The notes under the pieces: generated by a model
What the model was told of the DNA's origin: nothing
Databases searched by the model: none
The model's input: only the letters and a program-made list of their open reading frames with translations
Part shown: piece after piece, positions 1 through 10,471 of the stretch
How the letters are laid out: every line of letters starts with the position of its first letter
Numbering within the stretch: the first letter of the stretch is position 1
Source: Spirogloea muscicola
Taxonomy: Eukaryota; Streptophyta; Zygnematophyceae; Spirogloeales; Spirogloeaceae
DNA length: 64,000 nucleotides
Direction: 5' to 3'
Assembly (NCBI GenBank): GCA_009602725.1
Contig: WELB01000102.1
Span: 388,961 to 452,960 of the forward strand
Made by a program: the position numbers and the translations under genes

Positions 1-204
1 GCGCCGTCAGGCGCCACACGCGTCACAAGCATGTCACTGTGAGTCTGGCGGCACCGCCGGTAGCCGTTGGTGCGGCTGCAATGCGCAGGCCGCACGGTGC
101 GGCGGCAATACGGCGGTGATACGGCAGCAGCTCCGGCTGCGTGGCCGCGATGCCGCGGCTGCTCTGGCGGTGCGGCGGCCATGCGCCGGCGGCACTGCCG
201 CAGC
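1..204 (-). repeat. Family C LTR, right part (interrupted)
   Basis: This GC-rich stretch reads, in reverse complement, like the middle of the complete family C LTR at 16933-17691 (shared blocks around CACGCGTCACAAGCATGTCA and the GGCGGCACCGCCGG run). It is cut by the window start and by the solo LTR that begins at 205; the same LTR resumes at 1666. Confidence 0.6.
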
Positions 205-1665
205 TGTAATGAACCAGCCGTTTGGTTGAGCCACATGGCTCTGTTTGCATTACATGACCGGCTATTTGGGACAAGTGGGCCCGCCAGGTGGCGGGCTGGC
301 TTGCCGGGCAAGTGGCCCGCCCAGAGACGGGTCCAGCCCGTCCAGAAATACTCCTCGCCAGGATCCGCCCGTTCAAGGGAGGATCTTTGGCCCGCCGTCT
401 GGCAGGCCATGGGGCGACCCGCTCACACCCCTGGAGGGGGGGGTGGCACAGGAAAGCACGAAGAGCCTTGGGGCTGAGGCTCGAGGGANNNNNNNNNNNN
501 NNNNNNNNNNNNNNNNNNNNNNNNNNNNNNNNNNNNNNNNNNNNNNNNNNNNNNNNNNNNNNNNNNNNNNNNNNNNNNNNNNNNNNNNNNNNNNNNNNNN
601 NNNNNNNNNNNNNNNNNNNNNNNNNNNNNNNNNNNNNNNNNNNNNNNNNNNNNNNNNNNNNNNNNNNNNNNNNNNNNNNNNNNNNNNNNNNNNNNNNNNN
701 NNNNNNNNNNNNNNNNNNNNNNNNNNNNNNNNNNNNNNNNNNNNNNNNNNNNNNNNNNNNNNNNNNNNNNNNNNNNNNNNNNNNNNNNNNNNNNNNNNNN
801 NNNNNNNNNNNNNNNNNNNNNNNNNNNNNNNNNNNNNNNNNNNNNNNNNNNNNNNNNNNNNNNNNNNNNNNNNNNNNNNNNNNNNNNNNNNNNNNNNNNN
901 NNNNNNNNNNNNNNNNNNNNNNNNNNNNNNNNNNNNNNNNNNNNNNNNNNNNNNNNNNNNNNNNNNNNNNNNNNNNNNNNNNNNNNNNNNNNNNNNNNNN
1001 NNNNNNNNNNNNNNNNNNNNNNNNNNNNNNNNNNNNNNNNNNNNNNNNNNNNNNNNNNNNNNNNNNNNNNNNNNNNNNNNNNNNNNNNNNNNNNNNNNNN
1101 NNNNNNNNNNNNNNNNNNNNNNNNNNNNNNNNNNNNNNNNNNNNNNNNNNNNNNNNNNNNNNNNNNNNNNNNNNNNNNNNNNNNNNNNNNNNNNNNNNNN
1201 NNNNNNNNNNNNNNNNNNGCCGGGCAAGTGGCCCGCCCAGAGACGGGTCCAGCCCGTCCAGAAATACTCCTCGCCAGGATCCGCCCGTTCAAGGGAGGAT
1301 CTTTGGCCCGCCGTCTGGCAGGCCATGGGGCGACCCGCTCACACCCCTGGAGGGGGGGGTGGCACAGGAAAGCACGAAGAGCCTTGGGGCTAAGGCTCGG
1401 GGGAGTTCGAACCGGTGAAGCCCAGGAGCAGCCTTGCCGCTGCTCGCCGCCGCAGCCGCCGCCGCACCTTGCTGCGGGGCCTGCTGCGCCGGCCTGCGCC
1501 CAGGAGGTGGAGTCGCCGCCGGACGGTGGCGCCACGGGGCCTGTCTTCCGCTGCGCCTATGCGCTAGTGCTTTGCCTGTGTAGTGGGTTGGTCCCTAAAC
1601 CCTTACAGCCGAACTCAAGAAGGACTGCTCACCCTAACTGCGTGTGTAGGGCGAGGTTCCGTACA
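205..1665 (+). repeat. Solo family B LTR containing the assembly gap
   Basis: It starts TGTAATGAACC and ends GGTTCCGTACA, like the LTRs at 38285-38799 and 43601-56661. It is flanked by a perfect 5-bp target duplication GCAGC (200-204 and 1666-1670) and has no internal coding region, so it is a solo LTR inserted into a family C LTR. Its apparent length of 1461 bp is inflated by 730 N and by a 186-bp block present on both sides of the N run (303-488 and 1219-1404). Without these it is about 545 bp, the normal family B size. Confidence 0.85.
489..1218. other. Assembly gap (730 N)
   Basis: A run of 730 N. The 186 bases immediately left of it (303-488) are repeated almost exactly immediately right of it (1219-1404; two mismatches seen, both near the gap-side end), so it is probably an unresolved overlap and not missing sequence. 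Confidence 0.95.
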
Positions 1666-1795
1666 GCAGCGGCGCGCCGCGCGTCACCTTAGCGCGTCGC
1701 CCACGTGTCGTACACGCCAACGATACTGGGCTGCGCGCCGTTACTACGCGTTAGCGTCCACCTCAAGCTGAAACGTCATGTAACGGGTGGGGACG
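1666..1795 (-). repeat. Family C LTR, terminal part
   Basis: The continuation of the family C LTR of 1-204, in reverse orientation. GGCTGCGCGCC, CTACGCGTTAG and GGGTGGGGAC match the first 120 bases of the LTR at 16933. The terminal TTACA is not preserved; gypsy pol sequence follows at about 1796. Confidence 0.6.
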
Positions 1796-2890
1796 TCGCC
1801 ATCTGCCTTACTACGCTGGCAGATGGCGCAAGTCTTCACAAAGACCCTACTTGAATAACAAGCCCGGCCACCATAAGAGAAGCTAGATAGCTTTCCTTGT
1901 CTTTCAACTACCCAATGACCACTGTACTGAGGCCCATGCGTCTCTTGCATGATACTAGTGCGCAAGGCATTGCAATTGGGCACCACAACGGCGTCACCTC
2001 GCCACCAGAAGACGTGGTCACATATTAGTCTGCGTGGGTTGGTTGCTCGTGCAAACTAAGGGTCTGTGCCATACCCATCACGAACACGCACATAAAGCTC
2101 AGAGAGGTTGGTGGTGCACTGCCGAGCGGCCCCAGGGGCAGGCCGCACGTCTGCGGTCTGAGCCCTTGTGGCACACAAGACAGGCGCCACAGCAGCCCCT
2201 ACAATGGTGCGGCCACCGGGTCCGCAGCATTGATACGTCCAGGGTGGTACACCCACTGGATTGGAAGGTACCGTACTACTAGCTCACCAAGCTTGACGCC
2301 TGCTCAACTGCTGCTGTGTGCGAAAAACGGTCCACCGGCTATGGTTTGTCACAATTCAGCACCCTCGAGATAGCATCGCCACACATGGAAGGCGTGCACA
2401 ACAGCAAGGAGCTCTTGCTCCCCTCGTAGTTGAGATGCGCTCTGCAGGACTGAGCAGGCGAGTCTCAAATGCTACGGGGTGACCCTCCTGCAAGAGAACG
2501 GCAAATACCGATCAAAGAGGCGTCAGATCTTATATGACTACAATGTTGCCCCTTCTCGAGTAAAGGCCCAAAACAGATGGGGATACTAGAACCCGTTCTG
2601 GATTTTCTCAAATGCCCGCAGGCATTTGGTCGTCCACCAAATGGTACGTCCTACGAGTGAGCTTCGTAAGAGGAGATGTCATACATCCATGTCCTTGCAG
2701 GAATCCTGACAGGAACGAGTATACGGCGAAGCCTCAAAGGATCGCAACTGCGGCACTTTGCGTGGCATTTAGCCAGTCCTTTACGTCAGTCCCTGCAGAC
2801 AGATGCAGCATGACTTAACTACTACTTTTGGGGTGACGCGAACCCCTGTCTTCGCCCACAGCATGCCCAAATAATGGTTACAGACACTTG
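1796..2890 (-). pseudogene. Family A pol remnant: integrase zinc finger, RNase H, RT tail
   Basis: Read on the minus strand this is a decayed copy of the pol gene that is nearly intact at 22972-26118. At about 1800-2000 lies the integrase zinc-binding region (CAICQRSK, cf. CATCQRSK in the good copy, preceded by a degraded H-H pair). At 2050-2260 comes the segment between RNase H and integrase (LSELYVRVRDGYGTDP). At 2280-2820 RNase H is recognisable in broken frames. At 2821-2870 the end of the RT thumb is visible (GKDGVRVDPKK equivalent). Stops and frameshifts are frequent, so it cannot make a functional protein. On its right it meets a plus-strand gag in head-to-head orientation; the exact join, 2870-2960, cannot be fixed by eye. 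Confidence 0.7.
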
Positions 2891-4275
2891 GCGTACAAGT
2901 GATTTGCTCGTCGCAAAGGCAGCACGAGCTGCAGGTGCAATATGTGAACTTCGGGTGTTATACGAACACCGGTATGTCATTGACTGCCACGTACCTCTCA
3001 GGCGATCCCGCCCAGTGGTGGGAAGGCGTGAAAAAATCATCCACCCGCAGTGTATAAGCATTGTATAAGCATCTTCGTCAGATCGTTGTCAAGCATGTAT
3101 AGCGAGGTGCACGCCGAACTCAATGCGCGAAACGAGCTTGATGTCATTCGCATGAGAAACGATTTTGAAGCTTATGTGCGGCGGTTCCACATGCTGTTGT
3201 CGAAACTCAACAACAAGCCCATGGATAACGCTGACCAGTGTCAGAGGGTTAAGGCAGGGCTGTCCGAGCACGTGGCCCTCCTTGCCTGATTCTGTAACCT
3301 TCCAGCCAGTGGACACTTTGGACCGCTCGATTGAGCAGGCGCGCATCACTTTCGCCATGTATCCCCGCCAGCGTCCCCTGGCAGAAGTCGTCGACCCGGC
3401 TGCGCTATCATCTTCGAAGCGTCGCCCCAGTAGTATGCCAAGCACCAATGCAAAGCCCTATGTGGGGCCACGGCGCCCAACCAAGCCCGCGGCCTTCGTC
3501 CCCGAGAAGGACCGCGCTTGCTACTACCGGTGTGGCCAGAAGGGCCATCGCATCCGTGATTGCACCCAAGCTCCTACGCACCCCTCATCAAGCAAATCCG
3601 CTCCACCCGGCCCAAAGGGCAGTATAAAGGCAGGGGAAAACGTGAGTGCCTTTCCTTAAGTCCTGTGTGGAGTCCTCAACTGCATGATGTGCGAATGCTA
3701 TTTGACCATGTAGGACATGCTTGTCCGCAGTTTCCTGCCCGTAGTACGCTCCCTGCATCGCTAATGCAATCTTTGGTGAATGGTGGTCCCTTGTTGTCGG
3801 TTTCCCCGCAACCAAGTGCAATCAGCTGCTGTATCTGACTTGGGTGAATCATCATGAGGCTAACGACCCTGTGTTTTTCATCGTCCGATGCAGGCGAGGA
3901 CTGAATCCACCACCACCGGGCCTGTCCTTGCTCTGTCGCTACACAGCAGGCCATCCCCACGTCGTACCTGGTGCTGCTGGATCACCTAGGAAACTTCTCA
4001 TCTATGTACTTCGCAAACTCAGTCTTGCCTCGGCAGGTGACGTCCCACTTTGTGCTTCGACGCCAAGTATGCTATTTACTGGCATAGCGGCTAATCAACC
4101 AGCCCAGATCCTCATAGACACAGGTGCTTCTGTATCCTGTGCTAGTAAGACTTTTGTGCGTAATAATGGCTTGCCTGTGCAAACCATTGATGTATTGCAA
4201 GCTACAATGGCCATGGTCAAACTCTTGGAGTCTTGGGCCTTTGCAAAGTGCCCATTCGCATCCAAAGCTACAGGA
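2891..4275 (+). pseudogene. Family A gag and protease, decayed (element broken into four parts)
   Basis: This is the first surviving part of an old plus-strand family A element. Gag is recognisable from about 2960 (ATYLSGDPAQWWE block) through 3090-3290 (ELNARNELDVIRM, LLSKLNNKPMDNADQ) to the CCHC zinc knuckle near 3515-3570, where an extra tyrosine codon gives CYYRC where the good copy has CYRC. The retropepsin follows at 4075-4275 with the active-site motif ILIDTGASVSCAS. Gag frames shift near 3290 and again before the protease. The protease is cut at 4275 by the family D insertion and resumes at 7709. Gag would form the particle and the protease would process it, but this copy is dead. No 5' LTR is visible upstream, so the element is 5'-truncated or rearranged. 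Confidence 0.8.
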
Positions 4276-4650
4276 TGTCATGAATCGCGCCCTAGCCCGA
4301 GCTCGAGCCGGCGCCCCGCGCCCTAAGCCTAAATCCAGCCTAGTCAGCCCTAACCCTAATCTGGGCTCCTCTAGAGGGTTCCCGAGGGACCCCGGGCATG
4401 GGAACGTCCTCCTGCAACTTCTAGATCTTTACAGAGGCCCTAGTGAGGCTAGGCTATATAAGGAGGGGGGCCCCTCTAGGGCCCCCATCTCCAGCAATCT
4501 GTATCCTGCCTGCTCACCTCTCGAGCACTCTGTACTCTTGCCCCTCCAGTAATCCAAGACGCCTTGTGCATCGTGCTTCCAGTCTCTTGATCCTCGCTCG
4601 CAGTCCAGCTCCGCGTCCTAAGGCCCCGGGCCTCCGCCCGCCGCCTTACA
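4276..4650 (+). repeat. Family D 5' LTR
   Basis: Starts TGTCATGAATCG and ends CGCCTTACA. A TATA-like CTATATAAGG box lies at about 4454-4463, upstream of a pyrimidine-rich transcribed part. It differs from the 3' copy at G/C (GAGGCTAGG against GAGGCTACG) and A/T (CCTCTAGG against CCTCTTGG). Confidence 0.85.
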
Positions 4651-4664
4651 CACAGCTTGTCACG

Positions 4665-5335
4665 AAAGCATGCACCTGAGCTGAAAAGCCCTTCCACCAA
4701 AAGAGGCGTTGCACAGCCTCTTTGGTCTTGCTCACTCCCAGATGAACACACTAAGGCATATCGTGCGGCTCCTGCATGATGTTAGAGCGCAAGGCAATGC
4801 AGTCCGGGACCACAAGCGTCGCCTTGCCAGCAGAAGCCTTTGTCATCGGTGAGGGTGCGTACGTTGGCTGTCCCGGCTAGTCCTAGGTCGCTGCCATACC
4901 ATTCAAATAAGTCCCACGTACAGCTCGGAGAAGTCGGCCGTGAAGCCGAGAAGCTTGCCGAGTCGGACGCAGTCCTGCAGCCGGCACTCCAGAAGCATTC
5001 AAGGTAGCCAACACATTAGCCCCTCGAGTGTTGCGACTCACGGGGTCCGCAAAAGTATGCCGTCCAGGGCGAGGCACCCAGTGGATACGGTATAATGCCA
5101 TACACTCAGCCATCGAGCTTGACGCCGAGTCAAATGCTGCTGTGAGTGAAAATACGTCGACGGACAATGATCGGTGACAACTGTAGGTCGTCCAGGTAGC
5201 AACGCCAAACACGTAAGGCGTGCACCTCTGAGACTAATGTAGCGTTCGGTCCCTAACAGGCAGATTAGAGCCGGATGAGCCCTTTTAGGAACTGAGTGCT
5301 TGGTAGGGACAACCACCCGCCACGAGAAAGCACAT
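4665..5335 (-). pseudogene. Family B integrase zinc finger and RNase H, antisense inside family D
   Basis: On the minus strand this matches the plus-strand family B element at about 41780-42290. The integrase N-terminal region (4680-4900) and the spacer with the equivalent of LRPTHQASR (about 4930-5000) are recognisable. The RNase H C-terminal part VVTDHCPSTYF...RRQARW lies near 5100-5180, followed by the VADPVSRN-like block. Multiple frame changes show it is inactive. It lies in the opposite orientation to the family D element that carries it, so it was acquired as cargo and is not family D's own pol. Confidence 0.7.
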
Positions 5336-6410
5336 TGCCGTACGATAATTATTGGAAGCAGGCTTGCCTAGCAGGTTAGGGATCAGGCTTGCCTAGCCAT
5401 GACTTATTAAAACGACATTAAATGGACTTCATCGGTACATGCAAGGAGGATTGGTGTTTAGATGAGAGGCAAGAACCCCCTGTAGACCGCATCTTGGCTT
5501 CGTCCGTAGTGCCTTGTCCAAGGGCCCTTGTGCACCACGAGTTGCTCACATTCCACACACGATGATGCCATCATGGTTTCCTCATACAGGACACATTGTT
5601 CGTCTGTGGGGTGGTAATCCCTTCATCTTGACCAGAAGCTCCACTCCACACGGAAAGCCGTCCACTGGTTGCGCCAGTGGGCATGTCGCTTCTTGGGGCA
5701 GCCACATTGGCTTCTAAATCCGGCAAATTGTCAAAAGTGGACCTTATCCTTCAACATCAACATCAAGGCAGGTTGGTTCCAGCAGCAACAGCCATGGTGC
5801 AGCAGAAGCAGCAGCAGCAGCAAGTTGGCACCAGCAGCTACTTCAGCGGCTGCAGCATGAGCACCAGGAGCAGCAACAGCAGGAATAAAGCCAGGAGACA
5901 CAGCATCACCGTCATCCTCTGACTCTTTAAATCGCTCCCATGCCGAGGGGCTCACCTTCGCCATCCCTTGCCATGCTCGCCGACGCGTGCCAAACATCGC
6001 GTCGATGGCGCAGTTCGCACCGCAGGGCTCCATAAAATTGACCTCATCACGTTTGATGTAAAGCAGGTACGCTTGCCCAAAAAGAGCAGAGCCAGTACTG
6101 CACTTTCCTCCAGCCCAAAATACAGAAGCTGCTCTGGCAGTGGTGCCACTCTTAGCACAGTCCAGCAACGGAGCAAAAACTCATACAGCAATCTCAACAG
6201 CACAAAGACATTCGGCCACAAGATGGCCGCACACACATGCAGACGCCACAGAGTCTTGCACAGGCTATTATCTTATCTCTAGGCATCTGTCAAGCCTTTC
6301 CTGCAGAACTGACGGTGAACTTATTGTCAGCCGGACGAGGTGTCTCGTCTCCAGGCACCTATCAGTACATCACTGCTGCATTGACATTCCAGCCATGAAA
6401 AAAGCCATGA
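5336..6410. other. Unassigned 1.07-kb segment inside the family D element
   Basis: It separates the RNase H and RT parts of the antisense family B remnant. It has a short direct repeat CAGGCTTGCCTAGC (near 5351 and 5387) and a CAG-rich tract (about 5778-5880). A minus-strand frame of 145 codons (5731-6168) contains a run of eight leucines that comes from the CAG tract. That frame has no domain I recognise, so I do not call it a gene. The sequence is less GC-rich than the LTRs and could be captured host DNA. Confidence 0.5.
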
Positions 6411-6910
6411 AAACAGTTACACCAAGCCCGTACTACCGAAGTTTTCTTGGGGTCGACTCGTATGCCGTCCGTCTTTGCCCTCGACATCACCACCGTATGT
6501 CAGCTCTGGCTGGTACAATGCGCACTTGAAACTTGGCAAACACAGTTGATTCTCAAGCAGCAACTGCAGCACTTGGCGCAGGTGCCCCACGTGATCCTCC
6601 GGCATTTTGCTGAACACCAGTATGTCGTCCAATTAAACCAGCAGGCCTGGTGAACACCAGTATGTCGTCCAATTAAACCAGCACGAAAAAATACAGAGCA
6701 AGGGGCCAAAGACTCTCGTCATCACAGCCTGGAACGTAGCCGGTCAAGGTCAAAGCAAAATCAGAACCTTGACGTCAAAGTGTCCAAGCGGCATACGGAA
6801 TGCCGACATTGGAACATCCGCAGGCGTGATTCAAATCTGGTGAAAACCATTTTGCAGGTCCGGGGAGCTAAACACGGTAGCCCCTGCGAGCCAACCGAAC
6901 AGATCATGTC
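6411..6910 (-). pseudogene. Family B reverse transcriptase remnant with 40-bp duplication
   Basis: Minus-strand RT of the family B type. DDILVFSK and the following LRQVLQLLLENQL block are visible at about 6540-6630, and the GKDG end of the thumb near 6470. The part coding the YxDD region is duplicated in tandem: 40 bp starting at 6611 are repeated from 6651, which breaks the frame. Upstream (6700-6910) the fingers/palm part LDLxSGYH is degraded. It belongs to the same antisense remnant as 4665-5335, which the 1.07-kb segment splits. Confidence 0.7.
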
Positions 6911-6999
6911 ATGGCCCGACCCCTCTTCACGGGCAATTAGGCGGTCAAGTCTTGATTGCTTCGGACGTAGGGACTTATAAGCAAACCCCTACACCACGA

Positions 7000-7139
7000 A
7001 GCTCCTCGCTCCTTGGCGCGCAGCGGAAGTCTTGCACTGTGGTGCCGCCGTCAGGCGGCGTCTCCACCACTCGGGCACCAGCCCGCAGCTAGCCCAATAA
7101 GGGCAGGCCGCAAACGTCTTGCAGCGAGCCGGCAGCGTC
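7000..7139 (-). repeat. LTR-like fragment shared with 33225-33345
   Basis: GCGCGCAGCGGAAGTCTTG, then a GCCGTCAGGC..GCGTCTCC block, GGGCACCAGCCCGCAGC and AGCGAGCCGGCAGCG occur in the same order at 33225-33345. In other LTRs of the window this block marks the reverse of the R/U5 region. Parent family not determined. Confidence 0.45.
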
Positions 7140-7330
7140 TTTCCNTGAACTCCCGCTTCCACCGCGGGCGCCTGCAGTACCTCGTCCGGTGGCGGGGCTA
7201 CGGCGCCAACGACGACACCTGGGAGCCTGCTTCGCACTTGGGCACGCCCCGGCGGCAGTTCGCGAGTCCACGCAGTACACCCCACCAAACCCAAGCCGAC
7301 GGCCTCGGAGCGGCCATCCTAAGGGGGGGG
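7140..7330 (+). pseudogene. Family D pol C-terminus: chromodomain tail
   Basis: One frame from the ambiguous base at 7145 reads as the second half of a chromodomain ([20 protein letters not shown], the strand plus helix that normally ends an HP1-like fold), followed by about 30 residues up to a purine-rich tract and the 3' LTR. The first half of the domain, with the first cage aromatic, and all upstream pol are missing. The [13 protein letters not shown] wording differs from the WLGFGPEHNTWEP of families A and B, so this is the only surviving coding trace of family D itself. Such domains bind methylated histone H3 tails and can steer integration; this fragment cannot act alone. Confidence 0.7.
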
Positions 7331-7333
7331 TCC

Positions 7334-7708
7334 TGTCATGAATCGCGCCCTAGCCCGAGCTCGAGCCGGCGCCCCGCGCCCTAAGCCTAAATCCAGCCTA
7401 GTCAGCCCTAACCCTAATCTGGGCTCCTCTAGAGGGTTCCCGAGGGACCCCGGGCATGGGAACGTCCTCCTGCAACTTCTAGATCTTTACAGAGGCCCTA
7501 GTGAGGCTACGCTATATAAGGAGGGGGGCCCCTCTTGGGCCCCCATCTCCAGCAATCTGTATCCTGCCTGCTCACCTCTCGAGCACTCTGTACTCTTGCC
7601 CCTCCAGTAATCCAAGACGCCTTGTGCATCGTGCTTCCAGTCTCTTGATCCTCGCTCGCAGTCCAGCTCCGCGTCCTAAGGCCCCGGGCCTCCGCCCGCC
7701 GCCTTACA
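7334..7708 (+). repeat. Family D 3' LTR
   Basis: Near-identical partner of 4276-4650, preceded by a G-run polypurine tract. It ends CCTTACA, followed by the target duplication CCGGA. Confidence 0.85.
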
Positions 7709-8893
7709 CCGGACGATTGTGTCTTGTCAAGTCATTGATTTGTCGTCTGCCTTTGATGTAATCTTAGGTGATCCCTTCGCTCTGTGCCACAGCGTCCGTG
7801 CTTTTGTAAACAGCGCACTTGTGTCGGCCGCAGTGGTCCTCGTCGTATTAAATTGCACAACGTCGACCATTTCTGTGTGTCACCACCTGTGCAAGACTCT
7901 TCTCTGCGGCGCTCAGTTGTGCAGATAAAGAAGCTTCTTCGCAAATAACCAGCTTCGGCTACATATTTGGGTGTTGTGAACGGTGAGTCTTCTCCTGACT
8001 CTGATGTGAGTATCGTGGCCTCACGTCGTCCGGCTCTTGACAAGTTGTTGGCAGAGTATTCGGATGTGTTCCCGGATGCACTTCCAGACGGATGGCCTCC
8101 CCATCGAGGCGTGGCTCATACAATTCCACTGGAGCCTGGCGCTGTGCCGCCGAACCATCCCACGTATCGACTGAGTCCTCTCGAATTTCGAGAGAGGCAA
8201 TCCCAAGTGACGGAATTTCTCCGTAAAGGCCACATTGAGCCCTCGCAGTCCCCGTATGGTGCACCTATCCTCTTCCTTAAGAAGTAGGAGGGTAGTCTCC
8301 GGGTGTGCATCGATTACGGAGCCCTCAACAAGCTCACTGTCAAGAACCGATACCCGTTGCCTCGTATCGATGATCTATTCGATCGTCTCACGGAAGCTAA
8401 AGTGTTCAGCTCCCTCGACTTGCAGAGTGGGTATCATCAAAATCGTATTACTTCTGAGGACGTCCTGAAGTCAGCGCGTCGTACGCCTGTCGGACACTTC
8501 CAGTTCAAGGTGCTCACTTTTGGTCTGACGAACGCACATGCCACGTTTCAGGCAGTGATGACGGAAATTTATAGCCACCTTTTGTATGATTTCGTGCTGG
8601 TCTATCTGGATGACATACTGGTGTTTAGTAAAACGCCTGAGGATCATGTATGCCACCTGCGGAAAAGTTCGGCAGTTGCTACGTGAAGTCGTTTGTATGC
8701 CGAGACCTCCAAGTGTGTATTCAACCAGCCCGAATTGACGTACTTAAGGCATGTGGTGGGCAAAGACGGGGTGCGCGTCGACTTCAAAAAGACAGTGGTA
8801 GTAAAAGACTGGCCTGTGCCGCGGACTGTGCCGCAGTTGCGATCCTTTTTGAAATTCGCAAACTATGTCTGAAAATTCCTTCAAGGATATGGA
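7709..8893 (+). pseudogene. Family A protease end and reverse transcriptase, decayed
   Basis: This continues the gene interrupted at 4275. The protease C-terminus (VIDLSSAFDVILGD) is at 7729-7770, followed by the linker that ends in YSDVFPDALPDG and the RT fingers (SPYGAPILF) up to an in-frame TAG at 8286. RT continues at 8303 in the same style: MCIDYGALNKL, SSLDLQSGYH with the first catalytic Asp, and [12 protein letters not shown] with the YxDD site near 8600. Frame breaks follow after about 8660. The sequence is easily alignable to 22972-26118 but has many stops. It ends at about 8893 within the KFLQGYG motif, and the same motif restarts at 12219 beyond the minus-strand composite. Confidence 0.8.
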
Positions 8894-9827
8894 ACCAGGC
8901 AGGTAGACATGGCTGGTAGAGACGGCTGGAGACACCCCAGTTGTGAATACGGTTACAGCACGTGGAGAGTTGGGCACATCCAACCAGAGCTCCGATAGCA
9001 CCAGGCACTTAGCTTACAGGAGATGCAGGCAATGCTCGCCCCACAATATGGGCGAGTAGTTTGCACATCTCATTGCACCCCCCATACACAGGGGTTGCTA
9101 GTAGGTCCCCTTGGACCAGCAGCCTCGTGCTGCTCCATCACGCCACAACGCGCTGAGCCTCCTTGGACATCCAGGGATGGCGTTTGGAGCCCCGACAGCT
9201 CATCAAACCACTTCCTCGACCTTAGCAGGTTGAACAGCCGGCAGAGGGGGACTAGGTGGCGCGCTTGAGTCAGCCGACTACATGCCTTCACACCAACACA
9301 CTGAGGGATCAAGTCAGTGGCAGGTATAAGACACACCTGCTGAGACAATACTAACACAGTGTTGCTGAGCAAGGCCCGTGCACTAGGCAGGCAATGCAAA
9401 ACATGGTAGCACGCTAGATCATACCCCCGAACACCAAAGCTGTAAAAGCAGACTGAGGGAGGGCACCAGGCGAGAGTACAGATCAGCGCCTGGCCGACAG
9501 TCAGGTTGCCGCCTACCTTCGGCACCGGGTGCTATGCCGTGCTTCATAGGCCAGCTACACGCCGTGCACAGCTGAACACGCAGGGGAAATGCTGACCAGG
9601 CAACGAAGATTGCCGTCGAGAAGAAGAGCCACTCAGCATCATTTATATCCGGTGCGTAGATGTCGAAGGCGAAAGGGTGGCACACATGCCGCTTCACCGA
9701 TGACGGCTCCACGTACACTGGAATTCTGTCCACGCTTACACACAGAAATTACTGCAGCATTCAGAAGGATCCTTGCAGTGTCAGCCGTAAAACACGACCT
9801 TTTACGTGACTGGCTAGATGCAAGAAC
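8894..9827 (-). pseudogene. Family A leader and gag N-terminus, decayed
   Basis: From about 9190 to 9827 the minus strand matches the leader and first gag codons of the good element (27900-28502): blocks around the CTCGACCT..AG..GTTGAACAGCCGG stretch and ACACTGAGGGATCAAGTCAG align with 27900-28000. At 8894-9190 similarity is lost and I see only short meaningless frames. No gag protein can be made from this copy. Confidence 0.55.
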
Positions 9828-9828
9828 T

Positions 9829-9839
9829 CCCTGATACCA
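9829..9839 (-). promoter_or_regulatory. tRNA primer-binding site
   Basis: The minus strand reads TGGTATCAGGG directly after the LTR end. It matches the plant-type initiator-methionine tRNA primer site TGGTATCAGAG except at the last positions. It marks the 5' LTR/leader boundary of the composite. Confidence 0.7.
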
Positions 9840-9840
9840 A

Positions 9841-10230
9841 TGTAAGGTCCCTGTACCTAATCACACAGTTAGGGTCAGATTGTCCTGTTTGGGTTGCGGA
9901 CATAGAGCATTTTCGAGACAACCCCTTACAGATTGGAACGCCAGCGCACACAGCGCACACATACGCACACAAAGCGAAGTCTCACCATGGGCACCGCCGG
10001 AAGGGGGCGACTCGACCGAAGGTCAGCAGCTGTCCCCGCAAGGGGCGCACCCATGGTACTTACAAAGAGCCAGCGAGGCCTGTGGCGGCGGCTGCGGCGG
10101 CAGGCACCTCGGCTGTTTGCTGGGCCGTCTCGGCTGCTCCCTCATCTGTTTGCTTGGCTGTTCGCTCGGCCTCGGCTATCTGCTCGGAGATTGTACAGCG
10201 GCAGCTTGCAGGCCCATGGCGCTAAATAAG
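9841..10230 (-). repeat. Family A 5' LTR, partial
   Basis: Minus-oriented LTR whose end (plus strand TGTAAGGTCCCTG) abuts the primer-binding site. The AATCACACAGTTAGGGTCAG and CAACCCCTTACA blocks match other family A LTRs. Only the R/U5 side survives; similarity fades near 10230. Confidence 0.65.
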
Positions 10231-10471
10231 CCCTGCTTACGTGGAGAGACTGCTTTCATAGACGCGGCAAAGACATTCCTTGCCGACTGATTGTGTTCAG
10301 GGAATGGTATCATAGATGCTGCAAGACCTTGTACACGGGTGTATTTCCATGTAACGCGGTGTGCTCCAATCATGATCACAGCCTAGTACGGCAGGTCTGC
10401 TCTCTCAGTCCTTTTCAGGATCTATGTACCTTGTCTTGCCATATAAAATATCCCAGTGGCAGCAGCAGAGC
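10231..10471. other. Unassigned spacer between two LTRs
   Basis: 240 bp with no recognisable coding or LTR similarity. It separates the partial LTR from the complete LTR in the composite. Confidence 0.5.

Larger units (their letters stand above)
4276..7708 (+). mobile_element. Family D LTR element with chimeric interior
   Basis: Two 375-bp LTRs (4276-4650 and 7334-7708) differ at only two positions that I could find. Flanks CAGGA (4271-4275) and CCGGA (7709-7713) form a 5-bp target duplication with one mismatch, and the interrupted family A protease resumes exactly on the far side. The only own-strand coding remnant is a chromodomain tail (7140-7330) followed by a purine tract ending GGGGGGGGTCC before the 3' LTR. 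The rest is antisense family B pol debris plus about 1 kb of unrelated sequence. The near-identical LTRs show that the chimera moved recently, which would have required proteins supplied in trans. Confidence 0.85.

Noticed and set aside
245-1418. Long open frames of 317-382 codons on both strands at the left end
   Set aside because: They run through the N gap; the open length is produced by unknown bases.
5731-6168. 145-codon frame with a leucine run as a membrane protein
   Set aside because: The leucine run is the reverse of a CAG tract; no flanking domain or start context supports a gene.
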